DNA of 64,000 nucleotides, taken from NCBI GenBank assembly GCA_033239525.1, contig BSYO01000035.1:7352627-7416626 (forward strand), read 5' to 3'. The stretch comes from Nepenthes gracilis. Lineage: Eukaryota > Streptophyta > Magnoliopsida > Caryophyllales > Nepenthaceae. The position numbers and the translations under genes were made by a program. The notes under the pieces were generated by a model that was not told where the DNA came from, did not search any database, and saw only the letters and a list, made by a program, of their open reading frames with translations. Below, piece after piece: positions 1 through 12,640 of this stretch. How positions within the stretch are numbered: the stretch's first letter is position 1; each line of letters opens with the position of its first letter.

Positions 1-500
1 TCATCTCTTATTTTTTTTAATATTAATTATACATTTTTAATTAAATAATTATAATTTAATTATATTTAAAAAAATTAAAAATTAATTATATTAAAATAAT
101 TAAATTATAATTATTTATTTAAAAAATAATTAAAATAAAAAATATATTTCTCTCCAATTTTTTTAATAATAAATGGAGTGCCCTTTTCCGGTATTTGTCG
201 ACGTACACAGAATGAGTGCCGGTCAAACCATGCAGCAAGATTTGACTTATCCAGTCAATCTTCAACAGTCAATGGTCAAACGTTTTGAATATTCAACCCA
301 TTTTTCGAAATTTGAGCAGGACGCAGCACGGTTGTTTGTTGGAAGTTTTAAAATTTAAGCATCGCTGCAAATTTTGTTTTCTAAAATAATTCTTTATAAT
401 AATCATTTTTTATATAAAAAACCTATTTTATTTTTATTTTTATAATTTTATAAACCTTATATATTAATGTTAGCAGGTTTGTTTAAATTTAAAAAATACT
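1..500. other. AT-rich intergenic DNA
   Basis: Very AT-rich DNA with many short poly-A/T runs, interrupted by a less AT-rich patch at about 173-358. That patch has a 61-codon open frame with no recognisable domain, so no gene is called. Nothing else can be supported here. Confidence 0.6.
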
Positions 501-1250
501 GATAGATTTATACCAAGACACAATAAACAATCACAATCAAGAAAGAATAATTTTTACGTGGAAAACTTATTTAAAAATGAGAAAAACCACGGACACAGAA
601 GTTCAAATTTTCACTATAACAAACCCCAAATCACAAATAATAATATCAACTAACTCGACAACCCGCAGATAATAAGTATAAAGATAAGAGTAGAGATCTA
701 GAGACATTCTTCGGTGGCAAGAATCAGATGCGTGGGATTACCAAGACATCAAAACTTGATTGAAAACCCGAACGGAGGCTCAATTCTTCCTCTTCTTCTT
801 CTTCTCTCTCTTTTCTCTTCTCCGAACGGCGGCCAAATGGATTGCATAACCCTAAAAACAAAATTTTTATATCACCGGCGCCCGCTCGAGAATGCGAAAA
901 GTGAGCGCCCGCCGAAAGGCACATTCTCGAAAATCGCTCGAGCCTCCGAGCTCACGGCGAGCGGGCACAAGAAAATCCAAGCTCCTCTCGAGCGCACGGC
1001 GCAGCGGCGGCCATTTGAGCGAGGTCAACTTGATCTTTCTCCATGCGGTGAGGATATGGACCTCCACCCGCCTCATCAAGTGGGTATGGGCCACACGGGA
1101 GTGACCCATAACCCAACATAATATACACCTCAAATTTAAATGACTATTCAAATAGAGTTGGGTTAAATATTTAAATATATAAATCTGAATCCTACATATC
1201 ACAATACTTACTAAGAAGTCAAATAATATAAGATTCATTCTCCAAAATCA
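500..1250. repeat. LTR-like repeat fragment with GC-rich core
   Basis: The segment contains the phrase ACGTGGAAAAC followed by GAAAAACCACGG near 557-592, common next to plant copia LTRs. A pyrimidine-rich stretch follows at 785-825, then a GC-rich core (880-1060) with repeated GCTCGAG and GAGCG motifs. That core resembles the GC-rich block inside the LTRs of the copia element at 3294-7878. Open frames across the core on both strands have no domain and are read as by-products of its base composition. Boundaries and family are uncertain. Confidence 0.35.
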
Positions 1251-1971
1251 TCCAATACCTAAGTTAGAATTTTTCTTAGGAATGGAAAGATACTAAAGGG
1301 ACGAGGGTATAAAGAGGAAGTGATTTAATAATAGGAGGATTCTGCTCTAAGAATTTTAATATTTGTCAGTATTTAGTCTGTATTTTATTGGTTATTTTTT
1401 CATCCTTTTGTTTAGAAAAAGTTAATATTTTTAAGTAATTTTTGTTATTATTTTTCTATTTTAGAAGTAATTTCAATATTATATTATTTTCTTGTTAGAA
1501 CGCGCTAGTGCTTTAGTTCTTTCTTTCTTCATCAGATTTTCTTGATTCTAGTTTTGGCAGTGTTCCCATCTGTAAAAAAGCACTAAACTTGTTCAGGGTT
1601 TGAAAGATTATTTACTAACTCTATTTTATTGCCCCGTCGTAGGCTAGCTATTATCCTAAGATTATCGGCAACTCTATTCCAATTATATAACGATAACCCT
1701 TGGTCGGTTTTGAGATGCATTTGAATTAAAAATAGAAAAGTAGAACGTTATTATCAATTAGCGTACCTTTTTTAAAGATGTATGATTGTACGTTAATTGA
1801 AGAATTACATTAGTTGAAAATAGAATGATCCAACTGTTATATAAATATTGAATTTAATGCCTATGGGTTGGTTGTATCAACTGTTTACATGACTTGACCA
1901 TTTATCCATTGATTTATATAACCATTCGTCAGAATTAATTATTTGGATTTATTAGCTGACTATCCATTCTA
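1250..1971. other. AT-rich intergenic DNA
   Basis: AT-rich sequence without open frames of note, RNA genes or clear repeats. It may be flanking DNA of the LTR-like remnant that starts near 1972. Confidence 0.5.
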
Positions 1972-3293
1972 TCACATCCCGCACCAAATTTGAATAATTA
2001 ACAAAATTGATCAATTTTAATTTAATTAACTTAACTAATTTATTCTTTTATTACATCATAAGACTCAAAATGAGACCGAATTATTTTTTTATTTTCAAAA
2101 CTTTATGTACAGAACGTGACCCTAAAATCATATATTAACAAACACATCATATGACCTAAAAATGTCACGTCATCAACTGGTTAAAATACTAGCCTTATTA
2201 TGACATCGGGATGTATATAAGGAGTCATATCTATGTCAAGATTAGAGTAAACAAATATCAAAATAAGAACATCCAAATTCAACTACATCACCGATAGGAG
2301 TATACCAAACTATTATATAATACAAATATCGTCAATCGAAATATAAATAAACAATCTAAGACTACTATTTTAAAACAAAATACGACATCAAATGTCTAAA
2401 TTTCTAATTCTACATCTTCCAACTATCTTTCCTATGACATCCTTTCCTTGGAAGTGTCTAAACTTACTATGTTACGTCTCAGGTACACAATATATAAGTC
2501 AAAATAAAATTCATAATATGATAAAATTTTATAAACTATAAACAACTATAAAATTCAACTTGGGAGTGACAATCCATACATAAATGGACCCAACAATAAA
2601 CAATCCTTACAGAACCCCATCGGGTATAACCCAAAAGATATAAAATATGACATGCTATCCAAAGAGTCAATAAGGGGATATTCATAAAATAATAACTCAT
2701 CTATATATGACACATAACCCGAAGATGCTCAAAATAAGATCTAACGGCCAACAATAGCCAAATACAAAACTAAATACAACCATCGAGATCCTAAGCCTAA
2801 TAGGCATAAATATCTATACTCACCAGATAAGCAATATTGTCTCAGATCTCGTTGAAATACCTGTACTCGTATTCAAGTTACTAGTTTAAAGAGATAAAAT
2901 ATGAAAATATGAGTCGATTGCTCAACAAGCATTATCACATAAAACAATATATATAAATAAGAGAAAATGCGATGCCACACATAATTATATAAAATAAATC
3001 ACAAGGTCTGTATAAATCTTTAAAAATTAAGGAGATATCTCGTACTAAATCATCATCTGTATCAAACAGTCAATATAGGATGTAATCATAACAAATAACG
3101 ATCTGATTAAATTTCACAGACAATATCATATCATATGATTTAAGGTCACATCATATAATCGTGATTGTCACCACATCCATGTGAAACACGTACCCTCGTC
3201 CAAATCTAAATCTTATAATCTCATATGTAGAAAATAAAAAAAATATCGGAACTAAAATATATAAACAAACACATTTCAAGTTAACATATATAC

Positions 3294-4379
3294 TGAAAAG
3301 GCACGTTTCGGTGCTTACGTGTTTCGACCCCGTTACAAGTATAGCGGAAGCAATAAAATAAATTAATTAAATTAAATATCCGATACACGTAAGGGATATT
3401 TAACTCTAGATGATGACGAGATTAACATTCATGCACAATATAATAATGACAAGCAATAGAGATCAAGCCAAGCATAAACAATAGTAAAAAGATCCGATTT
3501 TTGGTGACGAAGTGAAAATTCGATACACACGGCATCGAGAAAAACACTCCGGACTTCAACGGCCAGGGAAGCAATGCACTATGAAAATCAACTTACAACC
3601 CGGGTGGTAACGACGTGCTAACCTAGCCGACTTACTCCCGACACGTGATCCCTACCAAGGAACTCCTTGGATTTGCCCGCGGCAACGGAACCGGACACCT
3701 TCCGGTCTTCAAGCCACTCTTCCCTCTCGTGCCACTTGAATTGCCAATCACGAACGGATCTCCTTCTTCACGAACCAACGTTTCCAACGCAGGTAGAAGG
3801 ATGGAAATTTGAATAGAAAAAGAAAAAGAAAAATGGTGAGAAAACTCTTTAGAACATGGAGTACAAAGATATGTTTTTGAGTTTTCTCAAGAGAAGCTAA
3901 ATCAATTGAAGCATGAAGGCTTTCTTCTCAAATTGGGGGCTCAAAATAATCTGGCAGAGAGCTTATGGCATCCTTGGGTTTTCAAAATCATAAGGCAATA
4001 TATATAGAGGAGCCAAAAAAAATGTGCTCAAAAACCTGCCCGTTGGGCCACCGCTCGAGCAGGGCTCGAGCGCGCGGCGAGCGGCTGTAGGGTTTCGTGG
4101 GAAACCCTGAGGGCGCTCGAGCCGGGATTGAGCACACAGTGAGCGGGCCCCATTCTGGGATTTCGGCTCGAGTGGCCTTCGAGCATGAAGCGAGCGGGGG
4201 AGGTTCTGGTTTTTAGGCTCGAGCCGCTAGCGGGCACCAGGCGAGCGGGCGGCCTTTGGGCGGGCTCGAGGGTGCGGAGGACGGACCGAATGAACTTTAA
4301 CCCGACAACCCATAACCCGACATTAATACAATAATACATATGGTCACGGAATATGCCAATAAGACAAATGTCTCTAACA
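3294..4379 (-). repeat. 3' LTR of the copia element
   Basis: A 1086-bp LTR, nearly identical to the copy at 6798-7878. On the minus strand it starts TGTTAGAGACATTTG and ends CCTTTTCA. It contains a TATA-like ATATATATAGAGGAGCC (plus-strand reading, about 3999-4015), and upstream of it in transcription sense a GC-rich block (4045-4280) with repeated CTCGAG palindromes. Differences from the other LTR include small indels near 3630-3680 and scattered C/T or G/A changes. Confidence 0.88.
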
Positions 4380-4394
4380 ATCTCCCCCTTTGGC
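4380..4394 (-). other. Polypurine tract of the copia element
   Basis: Minus-strand reading is GCCAAAGGGGGAGAT, lying directly against the LTR start. This is the expected plus-strand DNA primer. Further purine tracts lie at about 4680-4880 on the gag side. Confidence 0.8.
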
Positions 4395-4848
4395 AATTCC
4401 GTGACAAAACCCAAAAATAAATAAATAAATACAAGAGAATCACGGGTTCAGACACCACCGAGATAAAACCCGTATACATGAAAACCTACGCCTAGTGATA
4501 CAAAAAAAAATACATAAAATAATGTAAATAGCTAAACGAGAGCTGCAGAGGCGATGTGATGAAAACTTGTGAGAACAGCCGGAATACTTTAGTGCCCTGG
4601 GCAAGCAAGGTTAATACCAACAACGCAAAAAAATAGCAATATAACAGCATGCATGGTACATAAGCAGGAGACACATACAACAATACTCCCCCTAAAGAAA
4701 ATAAACAGTACTCCCCCTCAAGTAATAATCACTTGAACTAATATGCAAATAACAAAAACTCCCCAAAAAAAAAACAACCCCTACTAATATGCAAATAATA
4801 AAAACTCCCCCAAAAAAAACAACCCCTAAGCTCCCTAAGCTCCCCCTA

Positions 4849-6754
4849 TCAAAAAGAATCAAGTCTCCCCCTTTTTGTCACGAATGGCAAGGGGTAATTT
4901 AGTTCACTTTTCTTAACCCAAACTTGTCTCCCCGATGCTACTTTTTGATTCAACATTTTAACTTGTTCATTCAACTGTGAAATGTGATCAACAAGTTGAT
5001 TCATGTTTAGCCCTTTTTGTTGGTTGTACCAATGATTTATAGTGTAGCATTGAGGACGAATGTGGCCAACTTTTCCACACGCATGACAAGTAGGAACAAA
5101 TTTAGGAACGGTGGAACGGTCCTTAAATCTTTGATTTATGTTGATAGAAGACTTGACCGATTTTGATGATTTGTTCACCAATTTTTGATTAGGTAAATTT
5201 TGCACATGAGTTGAGTCAAATTGAGAAGCCACACGTCGAGCTGGTTGCTTAATGAATTTTGATGTGTTAATGTGTTGGTGTGGCATTTTCTTGGTGGGAA
5301 CAAAAATTGTTTTAGGCTTCACGTCATTTGGGAACATATTCTCAACATATCCCAACCCATGTTTATCTTCTACAATTTTACCCAATCCAAGCATATGATC
5401 AAGTTTAGTTGACCCATTTATGAATTGTTTCAAATCTTTTCTCGAGGCCTCCAATTCAGATTCCAAGGTCGTGATTTGTTTAGAGAATGAGATTTTCAGA
5501 TTCTTAATTTCTTGGCTTTTAGAATCAACCTTGGATTGAAGAGATATTTTTTCTTGTTCCAAATCAATGATCTTATTATTTATGGTTCTATTTAATTTCT
5601 TAACTTTCAAACATTCCCTAAATAATTTATCGTAAGCTTCTTGAAGGCCATCAAATTCAGCTTCTGACTCGGCCTCAGAGTCATCAGATTGATCAATATT
5701 ATCTACTGAATTTCCACACATTGAGGTCATAAAAGCCATGTACTTGATGGGGGCCATTTGCAGAACAATTTTCACCCTCTTCTTCTTCGTCATCGCTAAG
5801 GGTCACATTAGCTTTGAAGGATTGGCCTTGTTGGCGTTTAAAGTTTGGGCATTCAACCCGATAGTGGCCAAAACCTTTACATTCATGACATTGAACGTCC
5901 TGAGTCGTTTTTGATTTGGAATTTTTAAGTTCACGACGGTTTTTCTTTTCAAATTTAGGTGAACATTTGTCATCAGATTTGTTCGATGAAGATTTATTTG
6001 TCTTTAAAAACTTTTTAAAATTCTTGACAAATAGGAAAAATTCATCATCACTACACGATTCTACATCGGAATCCCGATTTCGCTCTTCCTTACTTGATTT
6101 TAAGGCAAGTGATTTTTGTTTCTTTGATTGAGGCAATGAGAGCTCATACGTTTGTAGGGATCCTACAAGTTCTTCTATTTCCAATGTATCTAAATCTTTG
6201 CTTTCTTCAATGGCAGTAACTTTAGGTCTAAAGCGTTAAGGCAAAGATCGAAGAACTTTTCTGACAATTCTGTTTTCCGGGATTCGTTCTCCTAAATTAA
6301 ATGTAAAATTTACAATATCATTCAATTGAGCATAAAACTCATCAAAGGTCTCATCATCTTTCATTTTTATTTCTTCGAATCTAGTTGTGAGCATTTACAA
6401 TTTTGAATTTTCAACTAGCTTCGTGCCTTCATGAGTAATTTTCAAAATGTCCCATGCATCTTTAAAAGTCTCACACATTGAAATACGTTTAAATTCATCG
6501 GGAGACACAGCCATAAACATAGCATGCAACCCATTACTATTCCAATTACATGCATCAAGTTCCTCTTTGGTCCACGAAGATAGGGCTTTTGGTTCGTTGC
6601 CCGAGGAACTAGTGGGTGGAGTTCACCCATCTTGGGTACGTGCCCAAACTCGCTCATCTAAAGATTTTAGGTAGGCTCTCATCCGGACCTTCCAATAGGC
6701 ATAGTTACTCCCATCAAAGAAGGGAGGAACGGAGAGTGATCCACTCGTATACAT
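4849..6754 (-). pseudogene. Degenerate copia gag (two CCHC knuckles)
   Basis: Retroelement capsid/nucleocapsid protein, now broken. Reading from the ATG at 6754, the frame begins MYTSGSLSVPPFFDGSNY, the usual copia gag N-terminus. It is stopped by a TGA in place of a Trp codon (6623-6625) and by two in-frame TAA codons near 6388 and 6236. It then runs open from 6184 to 5699, with a CCHC knuckle at residues 99-112 of that piece (CHECKGFGHYRVEC). A frameshift near 5780 moves to a second open piece (5793-4849). That piece holds an acidic stretch, a probable coiled coil (about residues 50-125) and a second knuckle at residues 236-249 (CHACGKVGHIRPQC). Coding ends just after QVWVKKSELN, the point where copia polyproteins normally run into protease and integrase. 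That suggests pol was deleted here. Confidence 0.85.
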
Positions 6755-6782
6755 CTAAATCGGGGGTCGCGGATCGGGGTAA

Positions 6783-6795
6783 GTCTCTGATACCA
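6783..6795 (-). other. Primer-binding site of the copia element (tRNA-iMet type)
   Basis: Minus-strand reading TGGTATCAGAGAC matches the plant copia primer site TGGTATCAGAGC at 11 of the first 12 bases. It is separated by two bases from the LTR end at 6798 and fixes the element's orientation. Confidence 0.85.
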
Positions 6796-6797
6796 AT

Positions 6798-7878
6798 TGA
6801 AAAGGCACGTTTCGGTGCTTACGTGTTTCGACCCCGTTACAAGTATAGCGGAAGCAATAAAATAAATTAATTAAATTAAATATCCGATACACGTAAGGGA
6901 TATTTAACTCTAGATGATGACGAGATTAACACTCATGCACAATATAATAATGACAAGCAATAGAGATCAAGCCAAGCATAAACAATAGTAAAAAGATCCG
7001 ATTTTTGGTGACGAAGTGAAAACTCGATACCCACGGTATCGAGAAAAACACTCCGGGCTTCAACGGCCAGGGAAGCAATGCACTATGAAAATCAACTTAC
7101 AGCTCGGGTGGTAACGAAGCGCTAACCTAGCCGACTTCCCCGACACGTAATCCCTACCAAGGAACTCCTTGGATTTGCCGCTGCAACGAACCGGACACCT
7201 TCCAGTCTTCAAGCCACTCTTCCCTCTCGTGCCACTTGAATTGCCAATCACGAACGGATCTCCTTCTTCACGAACCAACGTTTCCAACGCAGGTAGAAGG
7301 ATGGAAATTTGAATAGAAAAAGAAGAAGAAAAATGGTGAGAAAACTCTTTAGAACATGGAGTACAAAGATATGTTTTTGAGTTTTCTCAAGAGAAGCTAA
7401 ATCAATTGAAGCATGAAGGCTTTCTTATCAAATTGGGGGCTCAAAATAATCTGGCAGAGAGCTTATGGCAGCCTTGGGTTTTCAAAATCATAAGGCTATA
7501 TATATAGAGGAGCCAAAAAAACGTGTTCAAAAATCTGCCCGTTGCGCCGCCGCTCGAGCGGGGCTCGAGCGCGCGGCGAGCGGCCGTAGGGTTTCGTGGG
7601 AAACCCTGCGGGCGCTCGAGCCGGGATCGAGCGCGCAGTGAGCGGGCCCCATTCTGGGATTTCGGCTCGAGCGGCCTTCGAGCATGAAGCGAGCGGAGGA
7701 GGTTCTGGTTTTTAGGTTCGAGCCGCTAGCGGGCACCAGACGAGCGGGCGGCCTTTGGGCGGGCTCGAGCGTGCGGAGGACGGACCGAACAAACTTTAAC
7801 CCGACAACCCACAACCCGACATTAATACACTAATACATATGGTCACGGAATATACTAATAAGACAAATGTCTCTAACA
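6798..7878 (-). repeat. 5' LTR of the copia element
   Basis: A 1081-bp LTR matching 3294-4379 with the same ends. Its GC-rich CTCGAG block lies at 7545-7775, and the TATA-like TATATATAGAGGAGCC is near 7498-7513. Open frames across the GC block are not genes. Confidence 0.88.
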
Positions 7879-9112
7879 TATACATACATACAAGATATTT
7901 CTATCGCCCAATCCGTAAGTCAGTCCACACATCTCAAATCATAATCCATGCTAATACATATAGAAATATAAAATATACATAAAATGGAATAGCCAAAGAT
8001 TATTAGACCAATTTCAGGAAGAGTTGTACCCATTCGATAACTTTAGCCATATCAGCTATGTTTTAGGCTGGCAGTGCAAGACCATATATACCTTGTCTCC
8101 CAAAGACTCAAAACTTACAATATTTTGCTACCCACGATTTTAAGTGTAATTTCAAGTTTAGTTATATTTTAGAATGTCTAAATATATATTAATTTTTGTT
8201 AATTTTTTATGATGTTTCTCATTTAAAATACACAGTGGCACAGATTAATTATAATACACCTCAACCACACTGCCAGCGGAAGGAGACCATATGTCACATA
8301 CATCCCCACCGGGACTAAGCCTCGCTATTAAAAGTGGACACAAAATCTCGAATTACAATCGATCCCCATAGATCTCGGACTGCGATGGTCCTGCAATAAC
8401 CTTCTCACGAGCAGCATGCATGTGGACTAATATAAGGATAGGTTCATGACTTCACAATATACAGATACACAAAAATATATACATATACTATTTGGGTTTC
8501 AATAAATCACAAAACCCTCTAAAATTATAAATACCTGTAAAAAGTTGCCGAATAACAGGTATAATATAGTTGCATGTAAGAAATAAACAATGAGAGTACA
8601 TGAAAATCACATACATGTAAATAAAATCTCTAAAATATAAATAAATATTAACAGACACGAAGATAGATCAAGAATTTGACTTATGGATACTTATTTCAAC
8701 ATTACACTTCACAAATCTAATGAACGAAAATTCTGAGATGCCCGATTATCACTTTCTATCTCCTCCTCTTTTTCCTCTCTCTCTTCTCTACTTTGCTGCA
8801 TAAAAATGACAAAATCCTAACTCGCATGCGTATTTATTACCCGGCTCACGCTTTAGTGGCGTCCAAGCTCAGCTTGAGTGAGACCCACGCGCGGCCAAAT
8901 CTGGAATCGTCGCTTGAACGGGTCTCGAGTGCTCCTCAGGCATCCACATACTAGAATCTATGCCTCACCTTCACCTGAAGCACGCCTCAAGCGCAGAATA
9001 TTGAACCTAAATCCTTTAAAATTTTCACAAATATCATTAATTCAGTCCACTCAATAAATTCAAAAAATATTAAATATATCCAAAATACATCAAATGAAAA
9101 CTTGGGTATTAC

Positions 9113-10120
9113 ATACTAATTTAGGAAGTAAGTAAAAATAAAAGTAAGAGTGAGTTAAAAGTTTAATAAGATATACAATTTACATAATCAATATACAATA
9201 AATCTAAAAACTATTGGAAACAACATGATGAGACTTGAATATAAAATCAGAGCTTTTTGTAACAATCATGCATAATTTATAATTTATAACTCAATTTTCG
9301 ATTCAAAGTAGTATAGTGTAGAAACATGTTTAATTTATACTAATTTTTTATGGATTAAGGGTTAGTAGGGCCTTACTGGACAGAGAAGTAAATAATTAAA
9401 ATATGAGTTGTATTTATTTTTATATAACCAAAGATTTTACGCTACTATTTAAAATTCGTAGGTGAATTGTCATATATATAACTTTGTAGATATTATCAAA
9501 CGTCATTTTTACCATTAAATAATAAGTTTAAATTTCAATTACTATAGAATGGTTTGATATATAACAGATGAAAACTCTACACAATTATAAAAAAATCTTA
9601 TATTTTCTCATTTTAAAAAAATATATTTAATTCTTTCACAAATTATAACATTTTCTTAATATTTTTTTCGAATACTTGTCATATAGTGTATAGAATTTTG
9701 TAAAAATTTAAATATACAAAGTTTAAAAGTATAATAAAGTCATATTCTAAAATTTTTAACATATGGGTTGTTAGTCACAGAGTTTTAGAAAAAGCAGTAA
9801 ACTTTTACTCCTATTATAGACATGCAAAGAAAATAGTGAATTTTTAGAACATGTAAGGTATGTATTTAAAAATTTTAAATATGCAGGAATGCTATAAACA
9901 AAACTCAAAGAAGGAAGAGTATTATATTCGAAACTTAGAACATATATGAAGAAAAAATGCAGACATCAGCTGAATAATGTACAATGTGCATGGACTTGAA
10001 CATGAATTTGATGAAATGCTGTAGAAAATTGAGAAAAATAATTCACGCATGTATGGATATTGGAAACAATTAATACTAAAAGAAATGAAAAGAAATCGGT
10101 AACAAAGGAAATGAAACTTG
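9113..10120. other. AT-rich intergenic DNA
   Basis: No open frame, RNA gene or recognisable element was seen. Short A/T-rich stretches dominate. Confidence 0.5.
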
Positions 10121-10560
10121 TATTAACTTTAGTCAGCATTCTCTAGCATTTTTCTCTCTCTTTCTTGTTATTCTCTTCTTTTTCTTCTTTCTCTTTTCTC
10201 AAAATTTGACAATTTATGACTTCCAATTAGCTGGATATGACTTATATAATAGACTAGAGCATGTGTGCTCATCAGCCACATATCAAGCGCTGCGGTGAAA
10301 CATTGTGGTATACAAGCGTCACATCAAGTGTTTGTCGGGCACGAGCATTGTGCCACAGTGTACTTAAGCGTCCCTCAAGTGTGTATCGAGCGTGAGTAAT
10401 TTTCCAAACGCACTCGAGCCCCGATCATGCATTTGTTAGGCACAACTTCTTTGCCTAGAACACGCATGTAAAACGCGTTGGGGACCAATCGAATGTCCTT
10501 CCACTCAATGTGATCTGATCCAAAGTTAATTTTGACATAATTTATTCCTTTAATCATAAT
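10120..10560 (-). repeat. LTR-like fragment (CT-rich tract plus GC-richer block)
   Basis: A CT-rich stretch (10154-10200) is followed by a GC-richer block rich in CAAGCG and CTCGAG motifs (10255-10440). This is the same arrangement as at 8759-9000 and, in opposite orientation, at 13320-13660. I read it as debris of the same long-LTR gypsy family. A 60-codon open frame inside has no domain. Confidence 0.3.
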
Positions 10561-11755
10561 TTTACTTATGTTAACTTAATTAATCATAACAGAAATTAAA
10601 AATTTTGAACTCATGCCATACATATTCATTACATCAACTTTTCATATTACCATCAATCCGACCATTCGACTATTTTATAGTTTAGTCATTTGTTACCATT
10701 TCTCTCCGATGATGTTCTAACAACTCGATAGATCCATCTTTGTTCATAGAATTTTTGTTTGTGGAACCCATAATACAGCGGGTTGGATCGGTCATTTATT
10801 AGACTATACCAAACATATATAAAAATTATAAATAAATTATATATGATTAAGATAAATAATATTATTTTAAAAATATATATCTAATCTCTGAGTGAACCCA
10901 TAATAGCATGCCCGATTTCAATACTGAAGAACCCTAAAATTATTTGTGGGCCGCCCCATTTTTTTTATCACGTTCATTTATAGATGACTTAAGATATTAA
11001 TTATGCAGTGTGTAATGTTTTACTAACTAATCACAAAGAATTTTAGAAGGGATTTCTGTTCTGAGAACTGATGACATATTAATAAAAGGCAGGGGCAGAT
11101 CCAGGATTTTTTTATTTTTTCTATTAATTTATATTTTTAATTTTTTAGAACAATATATTTAAAATTACTATATTTTACTATTATTTAAAAATTTTGCTAA
11201 AAGTTAACTAATTTTATATAGATAAATGAGCCATAATAACTGATAAATAAATTTTATATGGTCAAATTAAAAATATTTAATAGAATCAATAAAAAATTTT
11301 AATTTAATTATTAATATATCTATTTTTACTTTTTATTTTATTGATATAATTTTCTTAAATGGGGATGTATACATCTGGCTTTGATAACTGGGATTATAAC
11401 CGAATATTTATTAGTCAAAACTAGTTTGTTAGAATAATAAAGAAGTTTTAAGGAAAAAAAATATTATCTTGACTAATAAATAGGCCAAACACGATGGAGA
11501 TGATCCAACGACCCTTATATTTCTGTTGTTATAAATTATAAAAATAAACATATTATTTAAAAATTGATAAAAAAAAATATAACACTTTTAACATGTTTTT
11601 ATTTTTTTAATAAATATATAATAAGGACTGTTTGATAATAAAAATAAATTAAAATATTATTTTTTATATTATTTTATTTCAACAACTAGGTTTCTCATTG
11701 TCTCAAAAAGAATATATCAAAAAAATTTTATGGAGATTTTTGATGTAATGGATAT
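10560..11755. other. AT-rich intergenic DNA
   Basis: AT-rich sequence with no gene or clear repeat. The phrase GGGGCAGATCCAGGATTTTTTTATT (split here for reference: GGGGCAGATCC then AGGATTTT, near 11091) resembles terminal motifs of some dispersed plant repeats, but no partner end was found. Confidence 0.45.
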
Positions 11756-11756
11756 G

Positions 11757-12640
11757 TTAGTAACAGGTTGGCCCAAAATCAAGAACGGTCTACTTGTACT
11801 CGAAAGTCAACAATGCTATTGATCGAAGGAGCAACAACTAGGCCAGTCACGGCCCAAAATGTACACGGCCCAAGTCTAAATCGGCCTACCTGCACCTCTC
11901 CAATCGTCAATGGTTATCTATCCTGATTCTCCGCATCTCTAAGAAAGGCAATCTCTACTATAGGAAACCTCCTGGAATCGAAATGCATCTCGACAGGAAG
12001 GCACGTGATCCACAGAAGGAACCATAACGATTACCATGCGTGGAAGAAAAGAGATCTACTTTACAGACCGTTATAGCCGAAAATGGCGTCAATATCAACA
12101 TATGAAAGGCAATGATCCCCACAAAAGGCGGGCATCCTACCTCGCTATGTAAAAAAGGTAGTGGAGGCCCACGGCTATAAAAGACCATAGAGAATCACTC
12201 CATATGCATGCTTTTTCTTTCCTATAGAATGCCCTATAGTAAACTAAAGCCTATATAAGCTCTCAAGTTTTCCAACACTCGCTCCTTTCCTCTTAGCTAT
12301 TGGTTTCCGACAAACTAAGTACTGAGGAAGAACTGCTTCCTACAAGCATCCTCCACTCGAGCCACTCTCTCTACGAGAGCACCACCCACCGACATTCCCA
12401 CATACTCTCCAAGTATCCATCTTTGCATCTATTGTATTTTACTTTCTCATTCTCAGAAGGCTCATTATTGATTTGAATATCAGAATATTTTTAGTGGGAC
12501 CAAATTTCATCGTCACCTGACCTCTCATTTTAAGTTATGGTGCATAAGATCTTAAACTCGGCGAATAGAGACCAAAATCTGACGGACAATTCCACCCGAA
12601 CTTGTTCAAAATTTGGATCTATGACGCATCATGATAAAAA
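11757..12640 (+). repeat. Solo-LTR-like Ty3/gypsy remnant
   Basis: This less AT-rich block has LTR anatomy in plus orientation. It has two TATA-like signals (CTATAAAAGACC near 12172, CCTATATAAGCTCTC near 12251), then a leader of short pyrimidine-rich phrases. The 3' part carries GATTTGAATATCAGAATATT and AGTGGGACC (12471-12502), matching in pattern the 3' ends at 15978-16006 and 37680-37710. No gag or pol follows. A 76-codon minus-strand frame inside is a by-product. Confidence 0.5.

Larger units (their letters stand above)
3294..7878 (-). mobile_element. Gag-only Ty1/copia LTR retrotransposon (TR-GAG-like)
   Basis: A structurally complete minus-strand element of 4585 bp. It has two LTRs (3294-4379 and 6798-7878), both TG...CA bounded. 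The five bases TATAC stand just left (3289-3293) and just right (7879-7883), a perfect target duplication. The tRNA-iMet type primer site lies 2 bp inside the 5' LTR, and a purine tract abuts the 3' LTR. The 2.4-kb interior codes only for a damaged gag with two CCHC zinc knuckles. Protease, integrase, reverse transcriptase and RNase H are absent. Several AGGGGGAG tracts between 4680 and 4880 are the multiple polypurine tracts seen in SIRE/Maximus-type copia elements. This layout matches the non-autonomous TR-GAG class, which would need enzymes from a full-length relative. Confidence 0.88.
1972..9112 (-). mobile_element. Old LTR-like remnant split by a younger copia insertion
   Basis: The right edge reads ACTTGGGTATTACA (ending at 9112), so on the minus strand it starts TGTAATACCC, a form typical of long Del/Tekay-type gypsy LTRs. 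The left edge near 1972 reads TCACATCCCGCACC. Removing the copia insertion (3294-7878) leaves about 2.55 kb, a plausible length for a long chromoviral LTR. It includes a CT-rich stretch (8759-8795) and a GC-richer block (8820-9000). No coding sequence was found in it. The assignment rests on edge motifs and architecture; no clean target duplication was found, so the left boundary is approximate. Confidence 0.4.

Noticed and set aside
173..358. 61-codon plus-strand open frame in AT-rich DNA
   Set aside because: No domain, no promoter, no splice context. Length expected by chance in the less AT-rich patch.
714..1238. Overlapping open frames on both strands over the GC-rich block
   Set aside because: GC-rich low-stop composition of an LTR-like repeat. 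The proteins are Arg/Ser-rich without any family resemblance.
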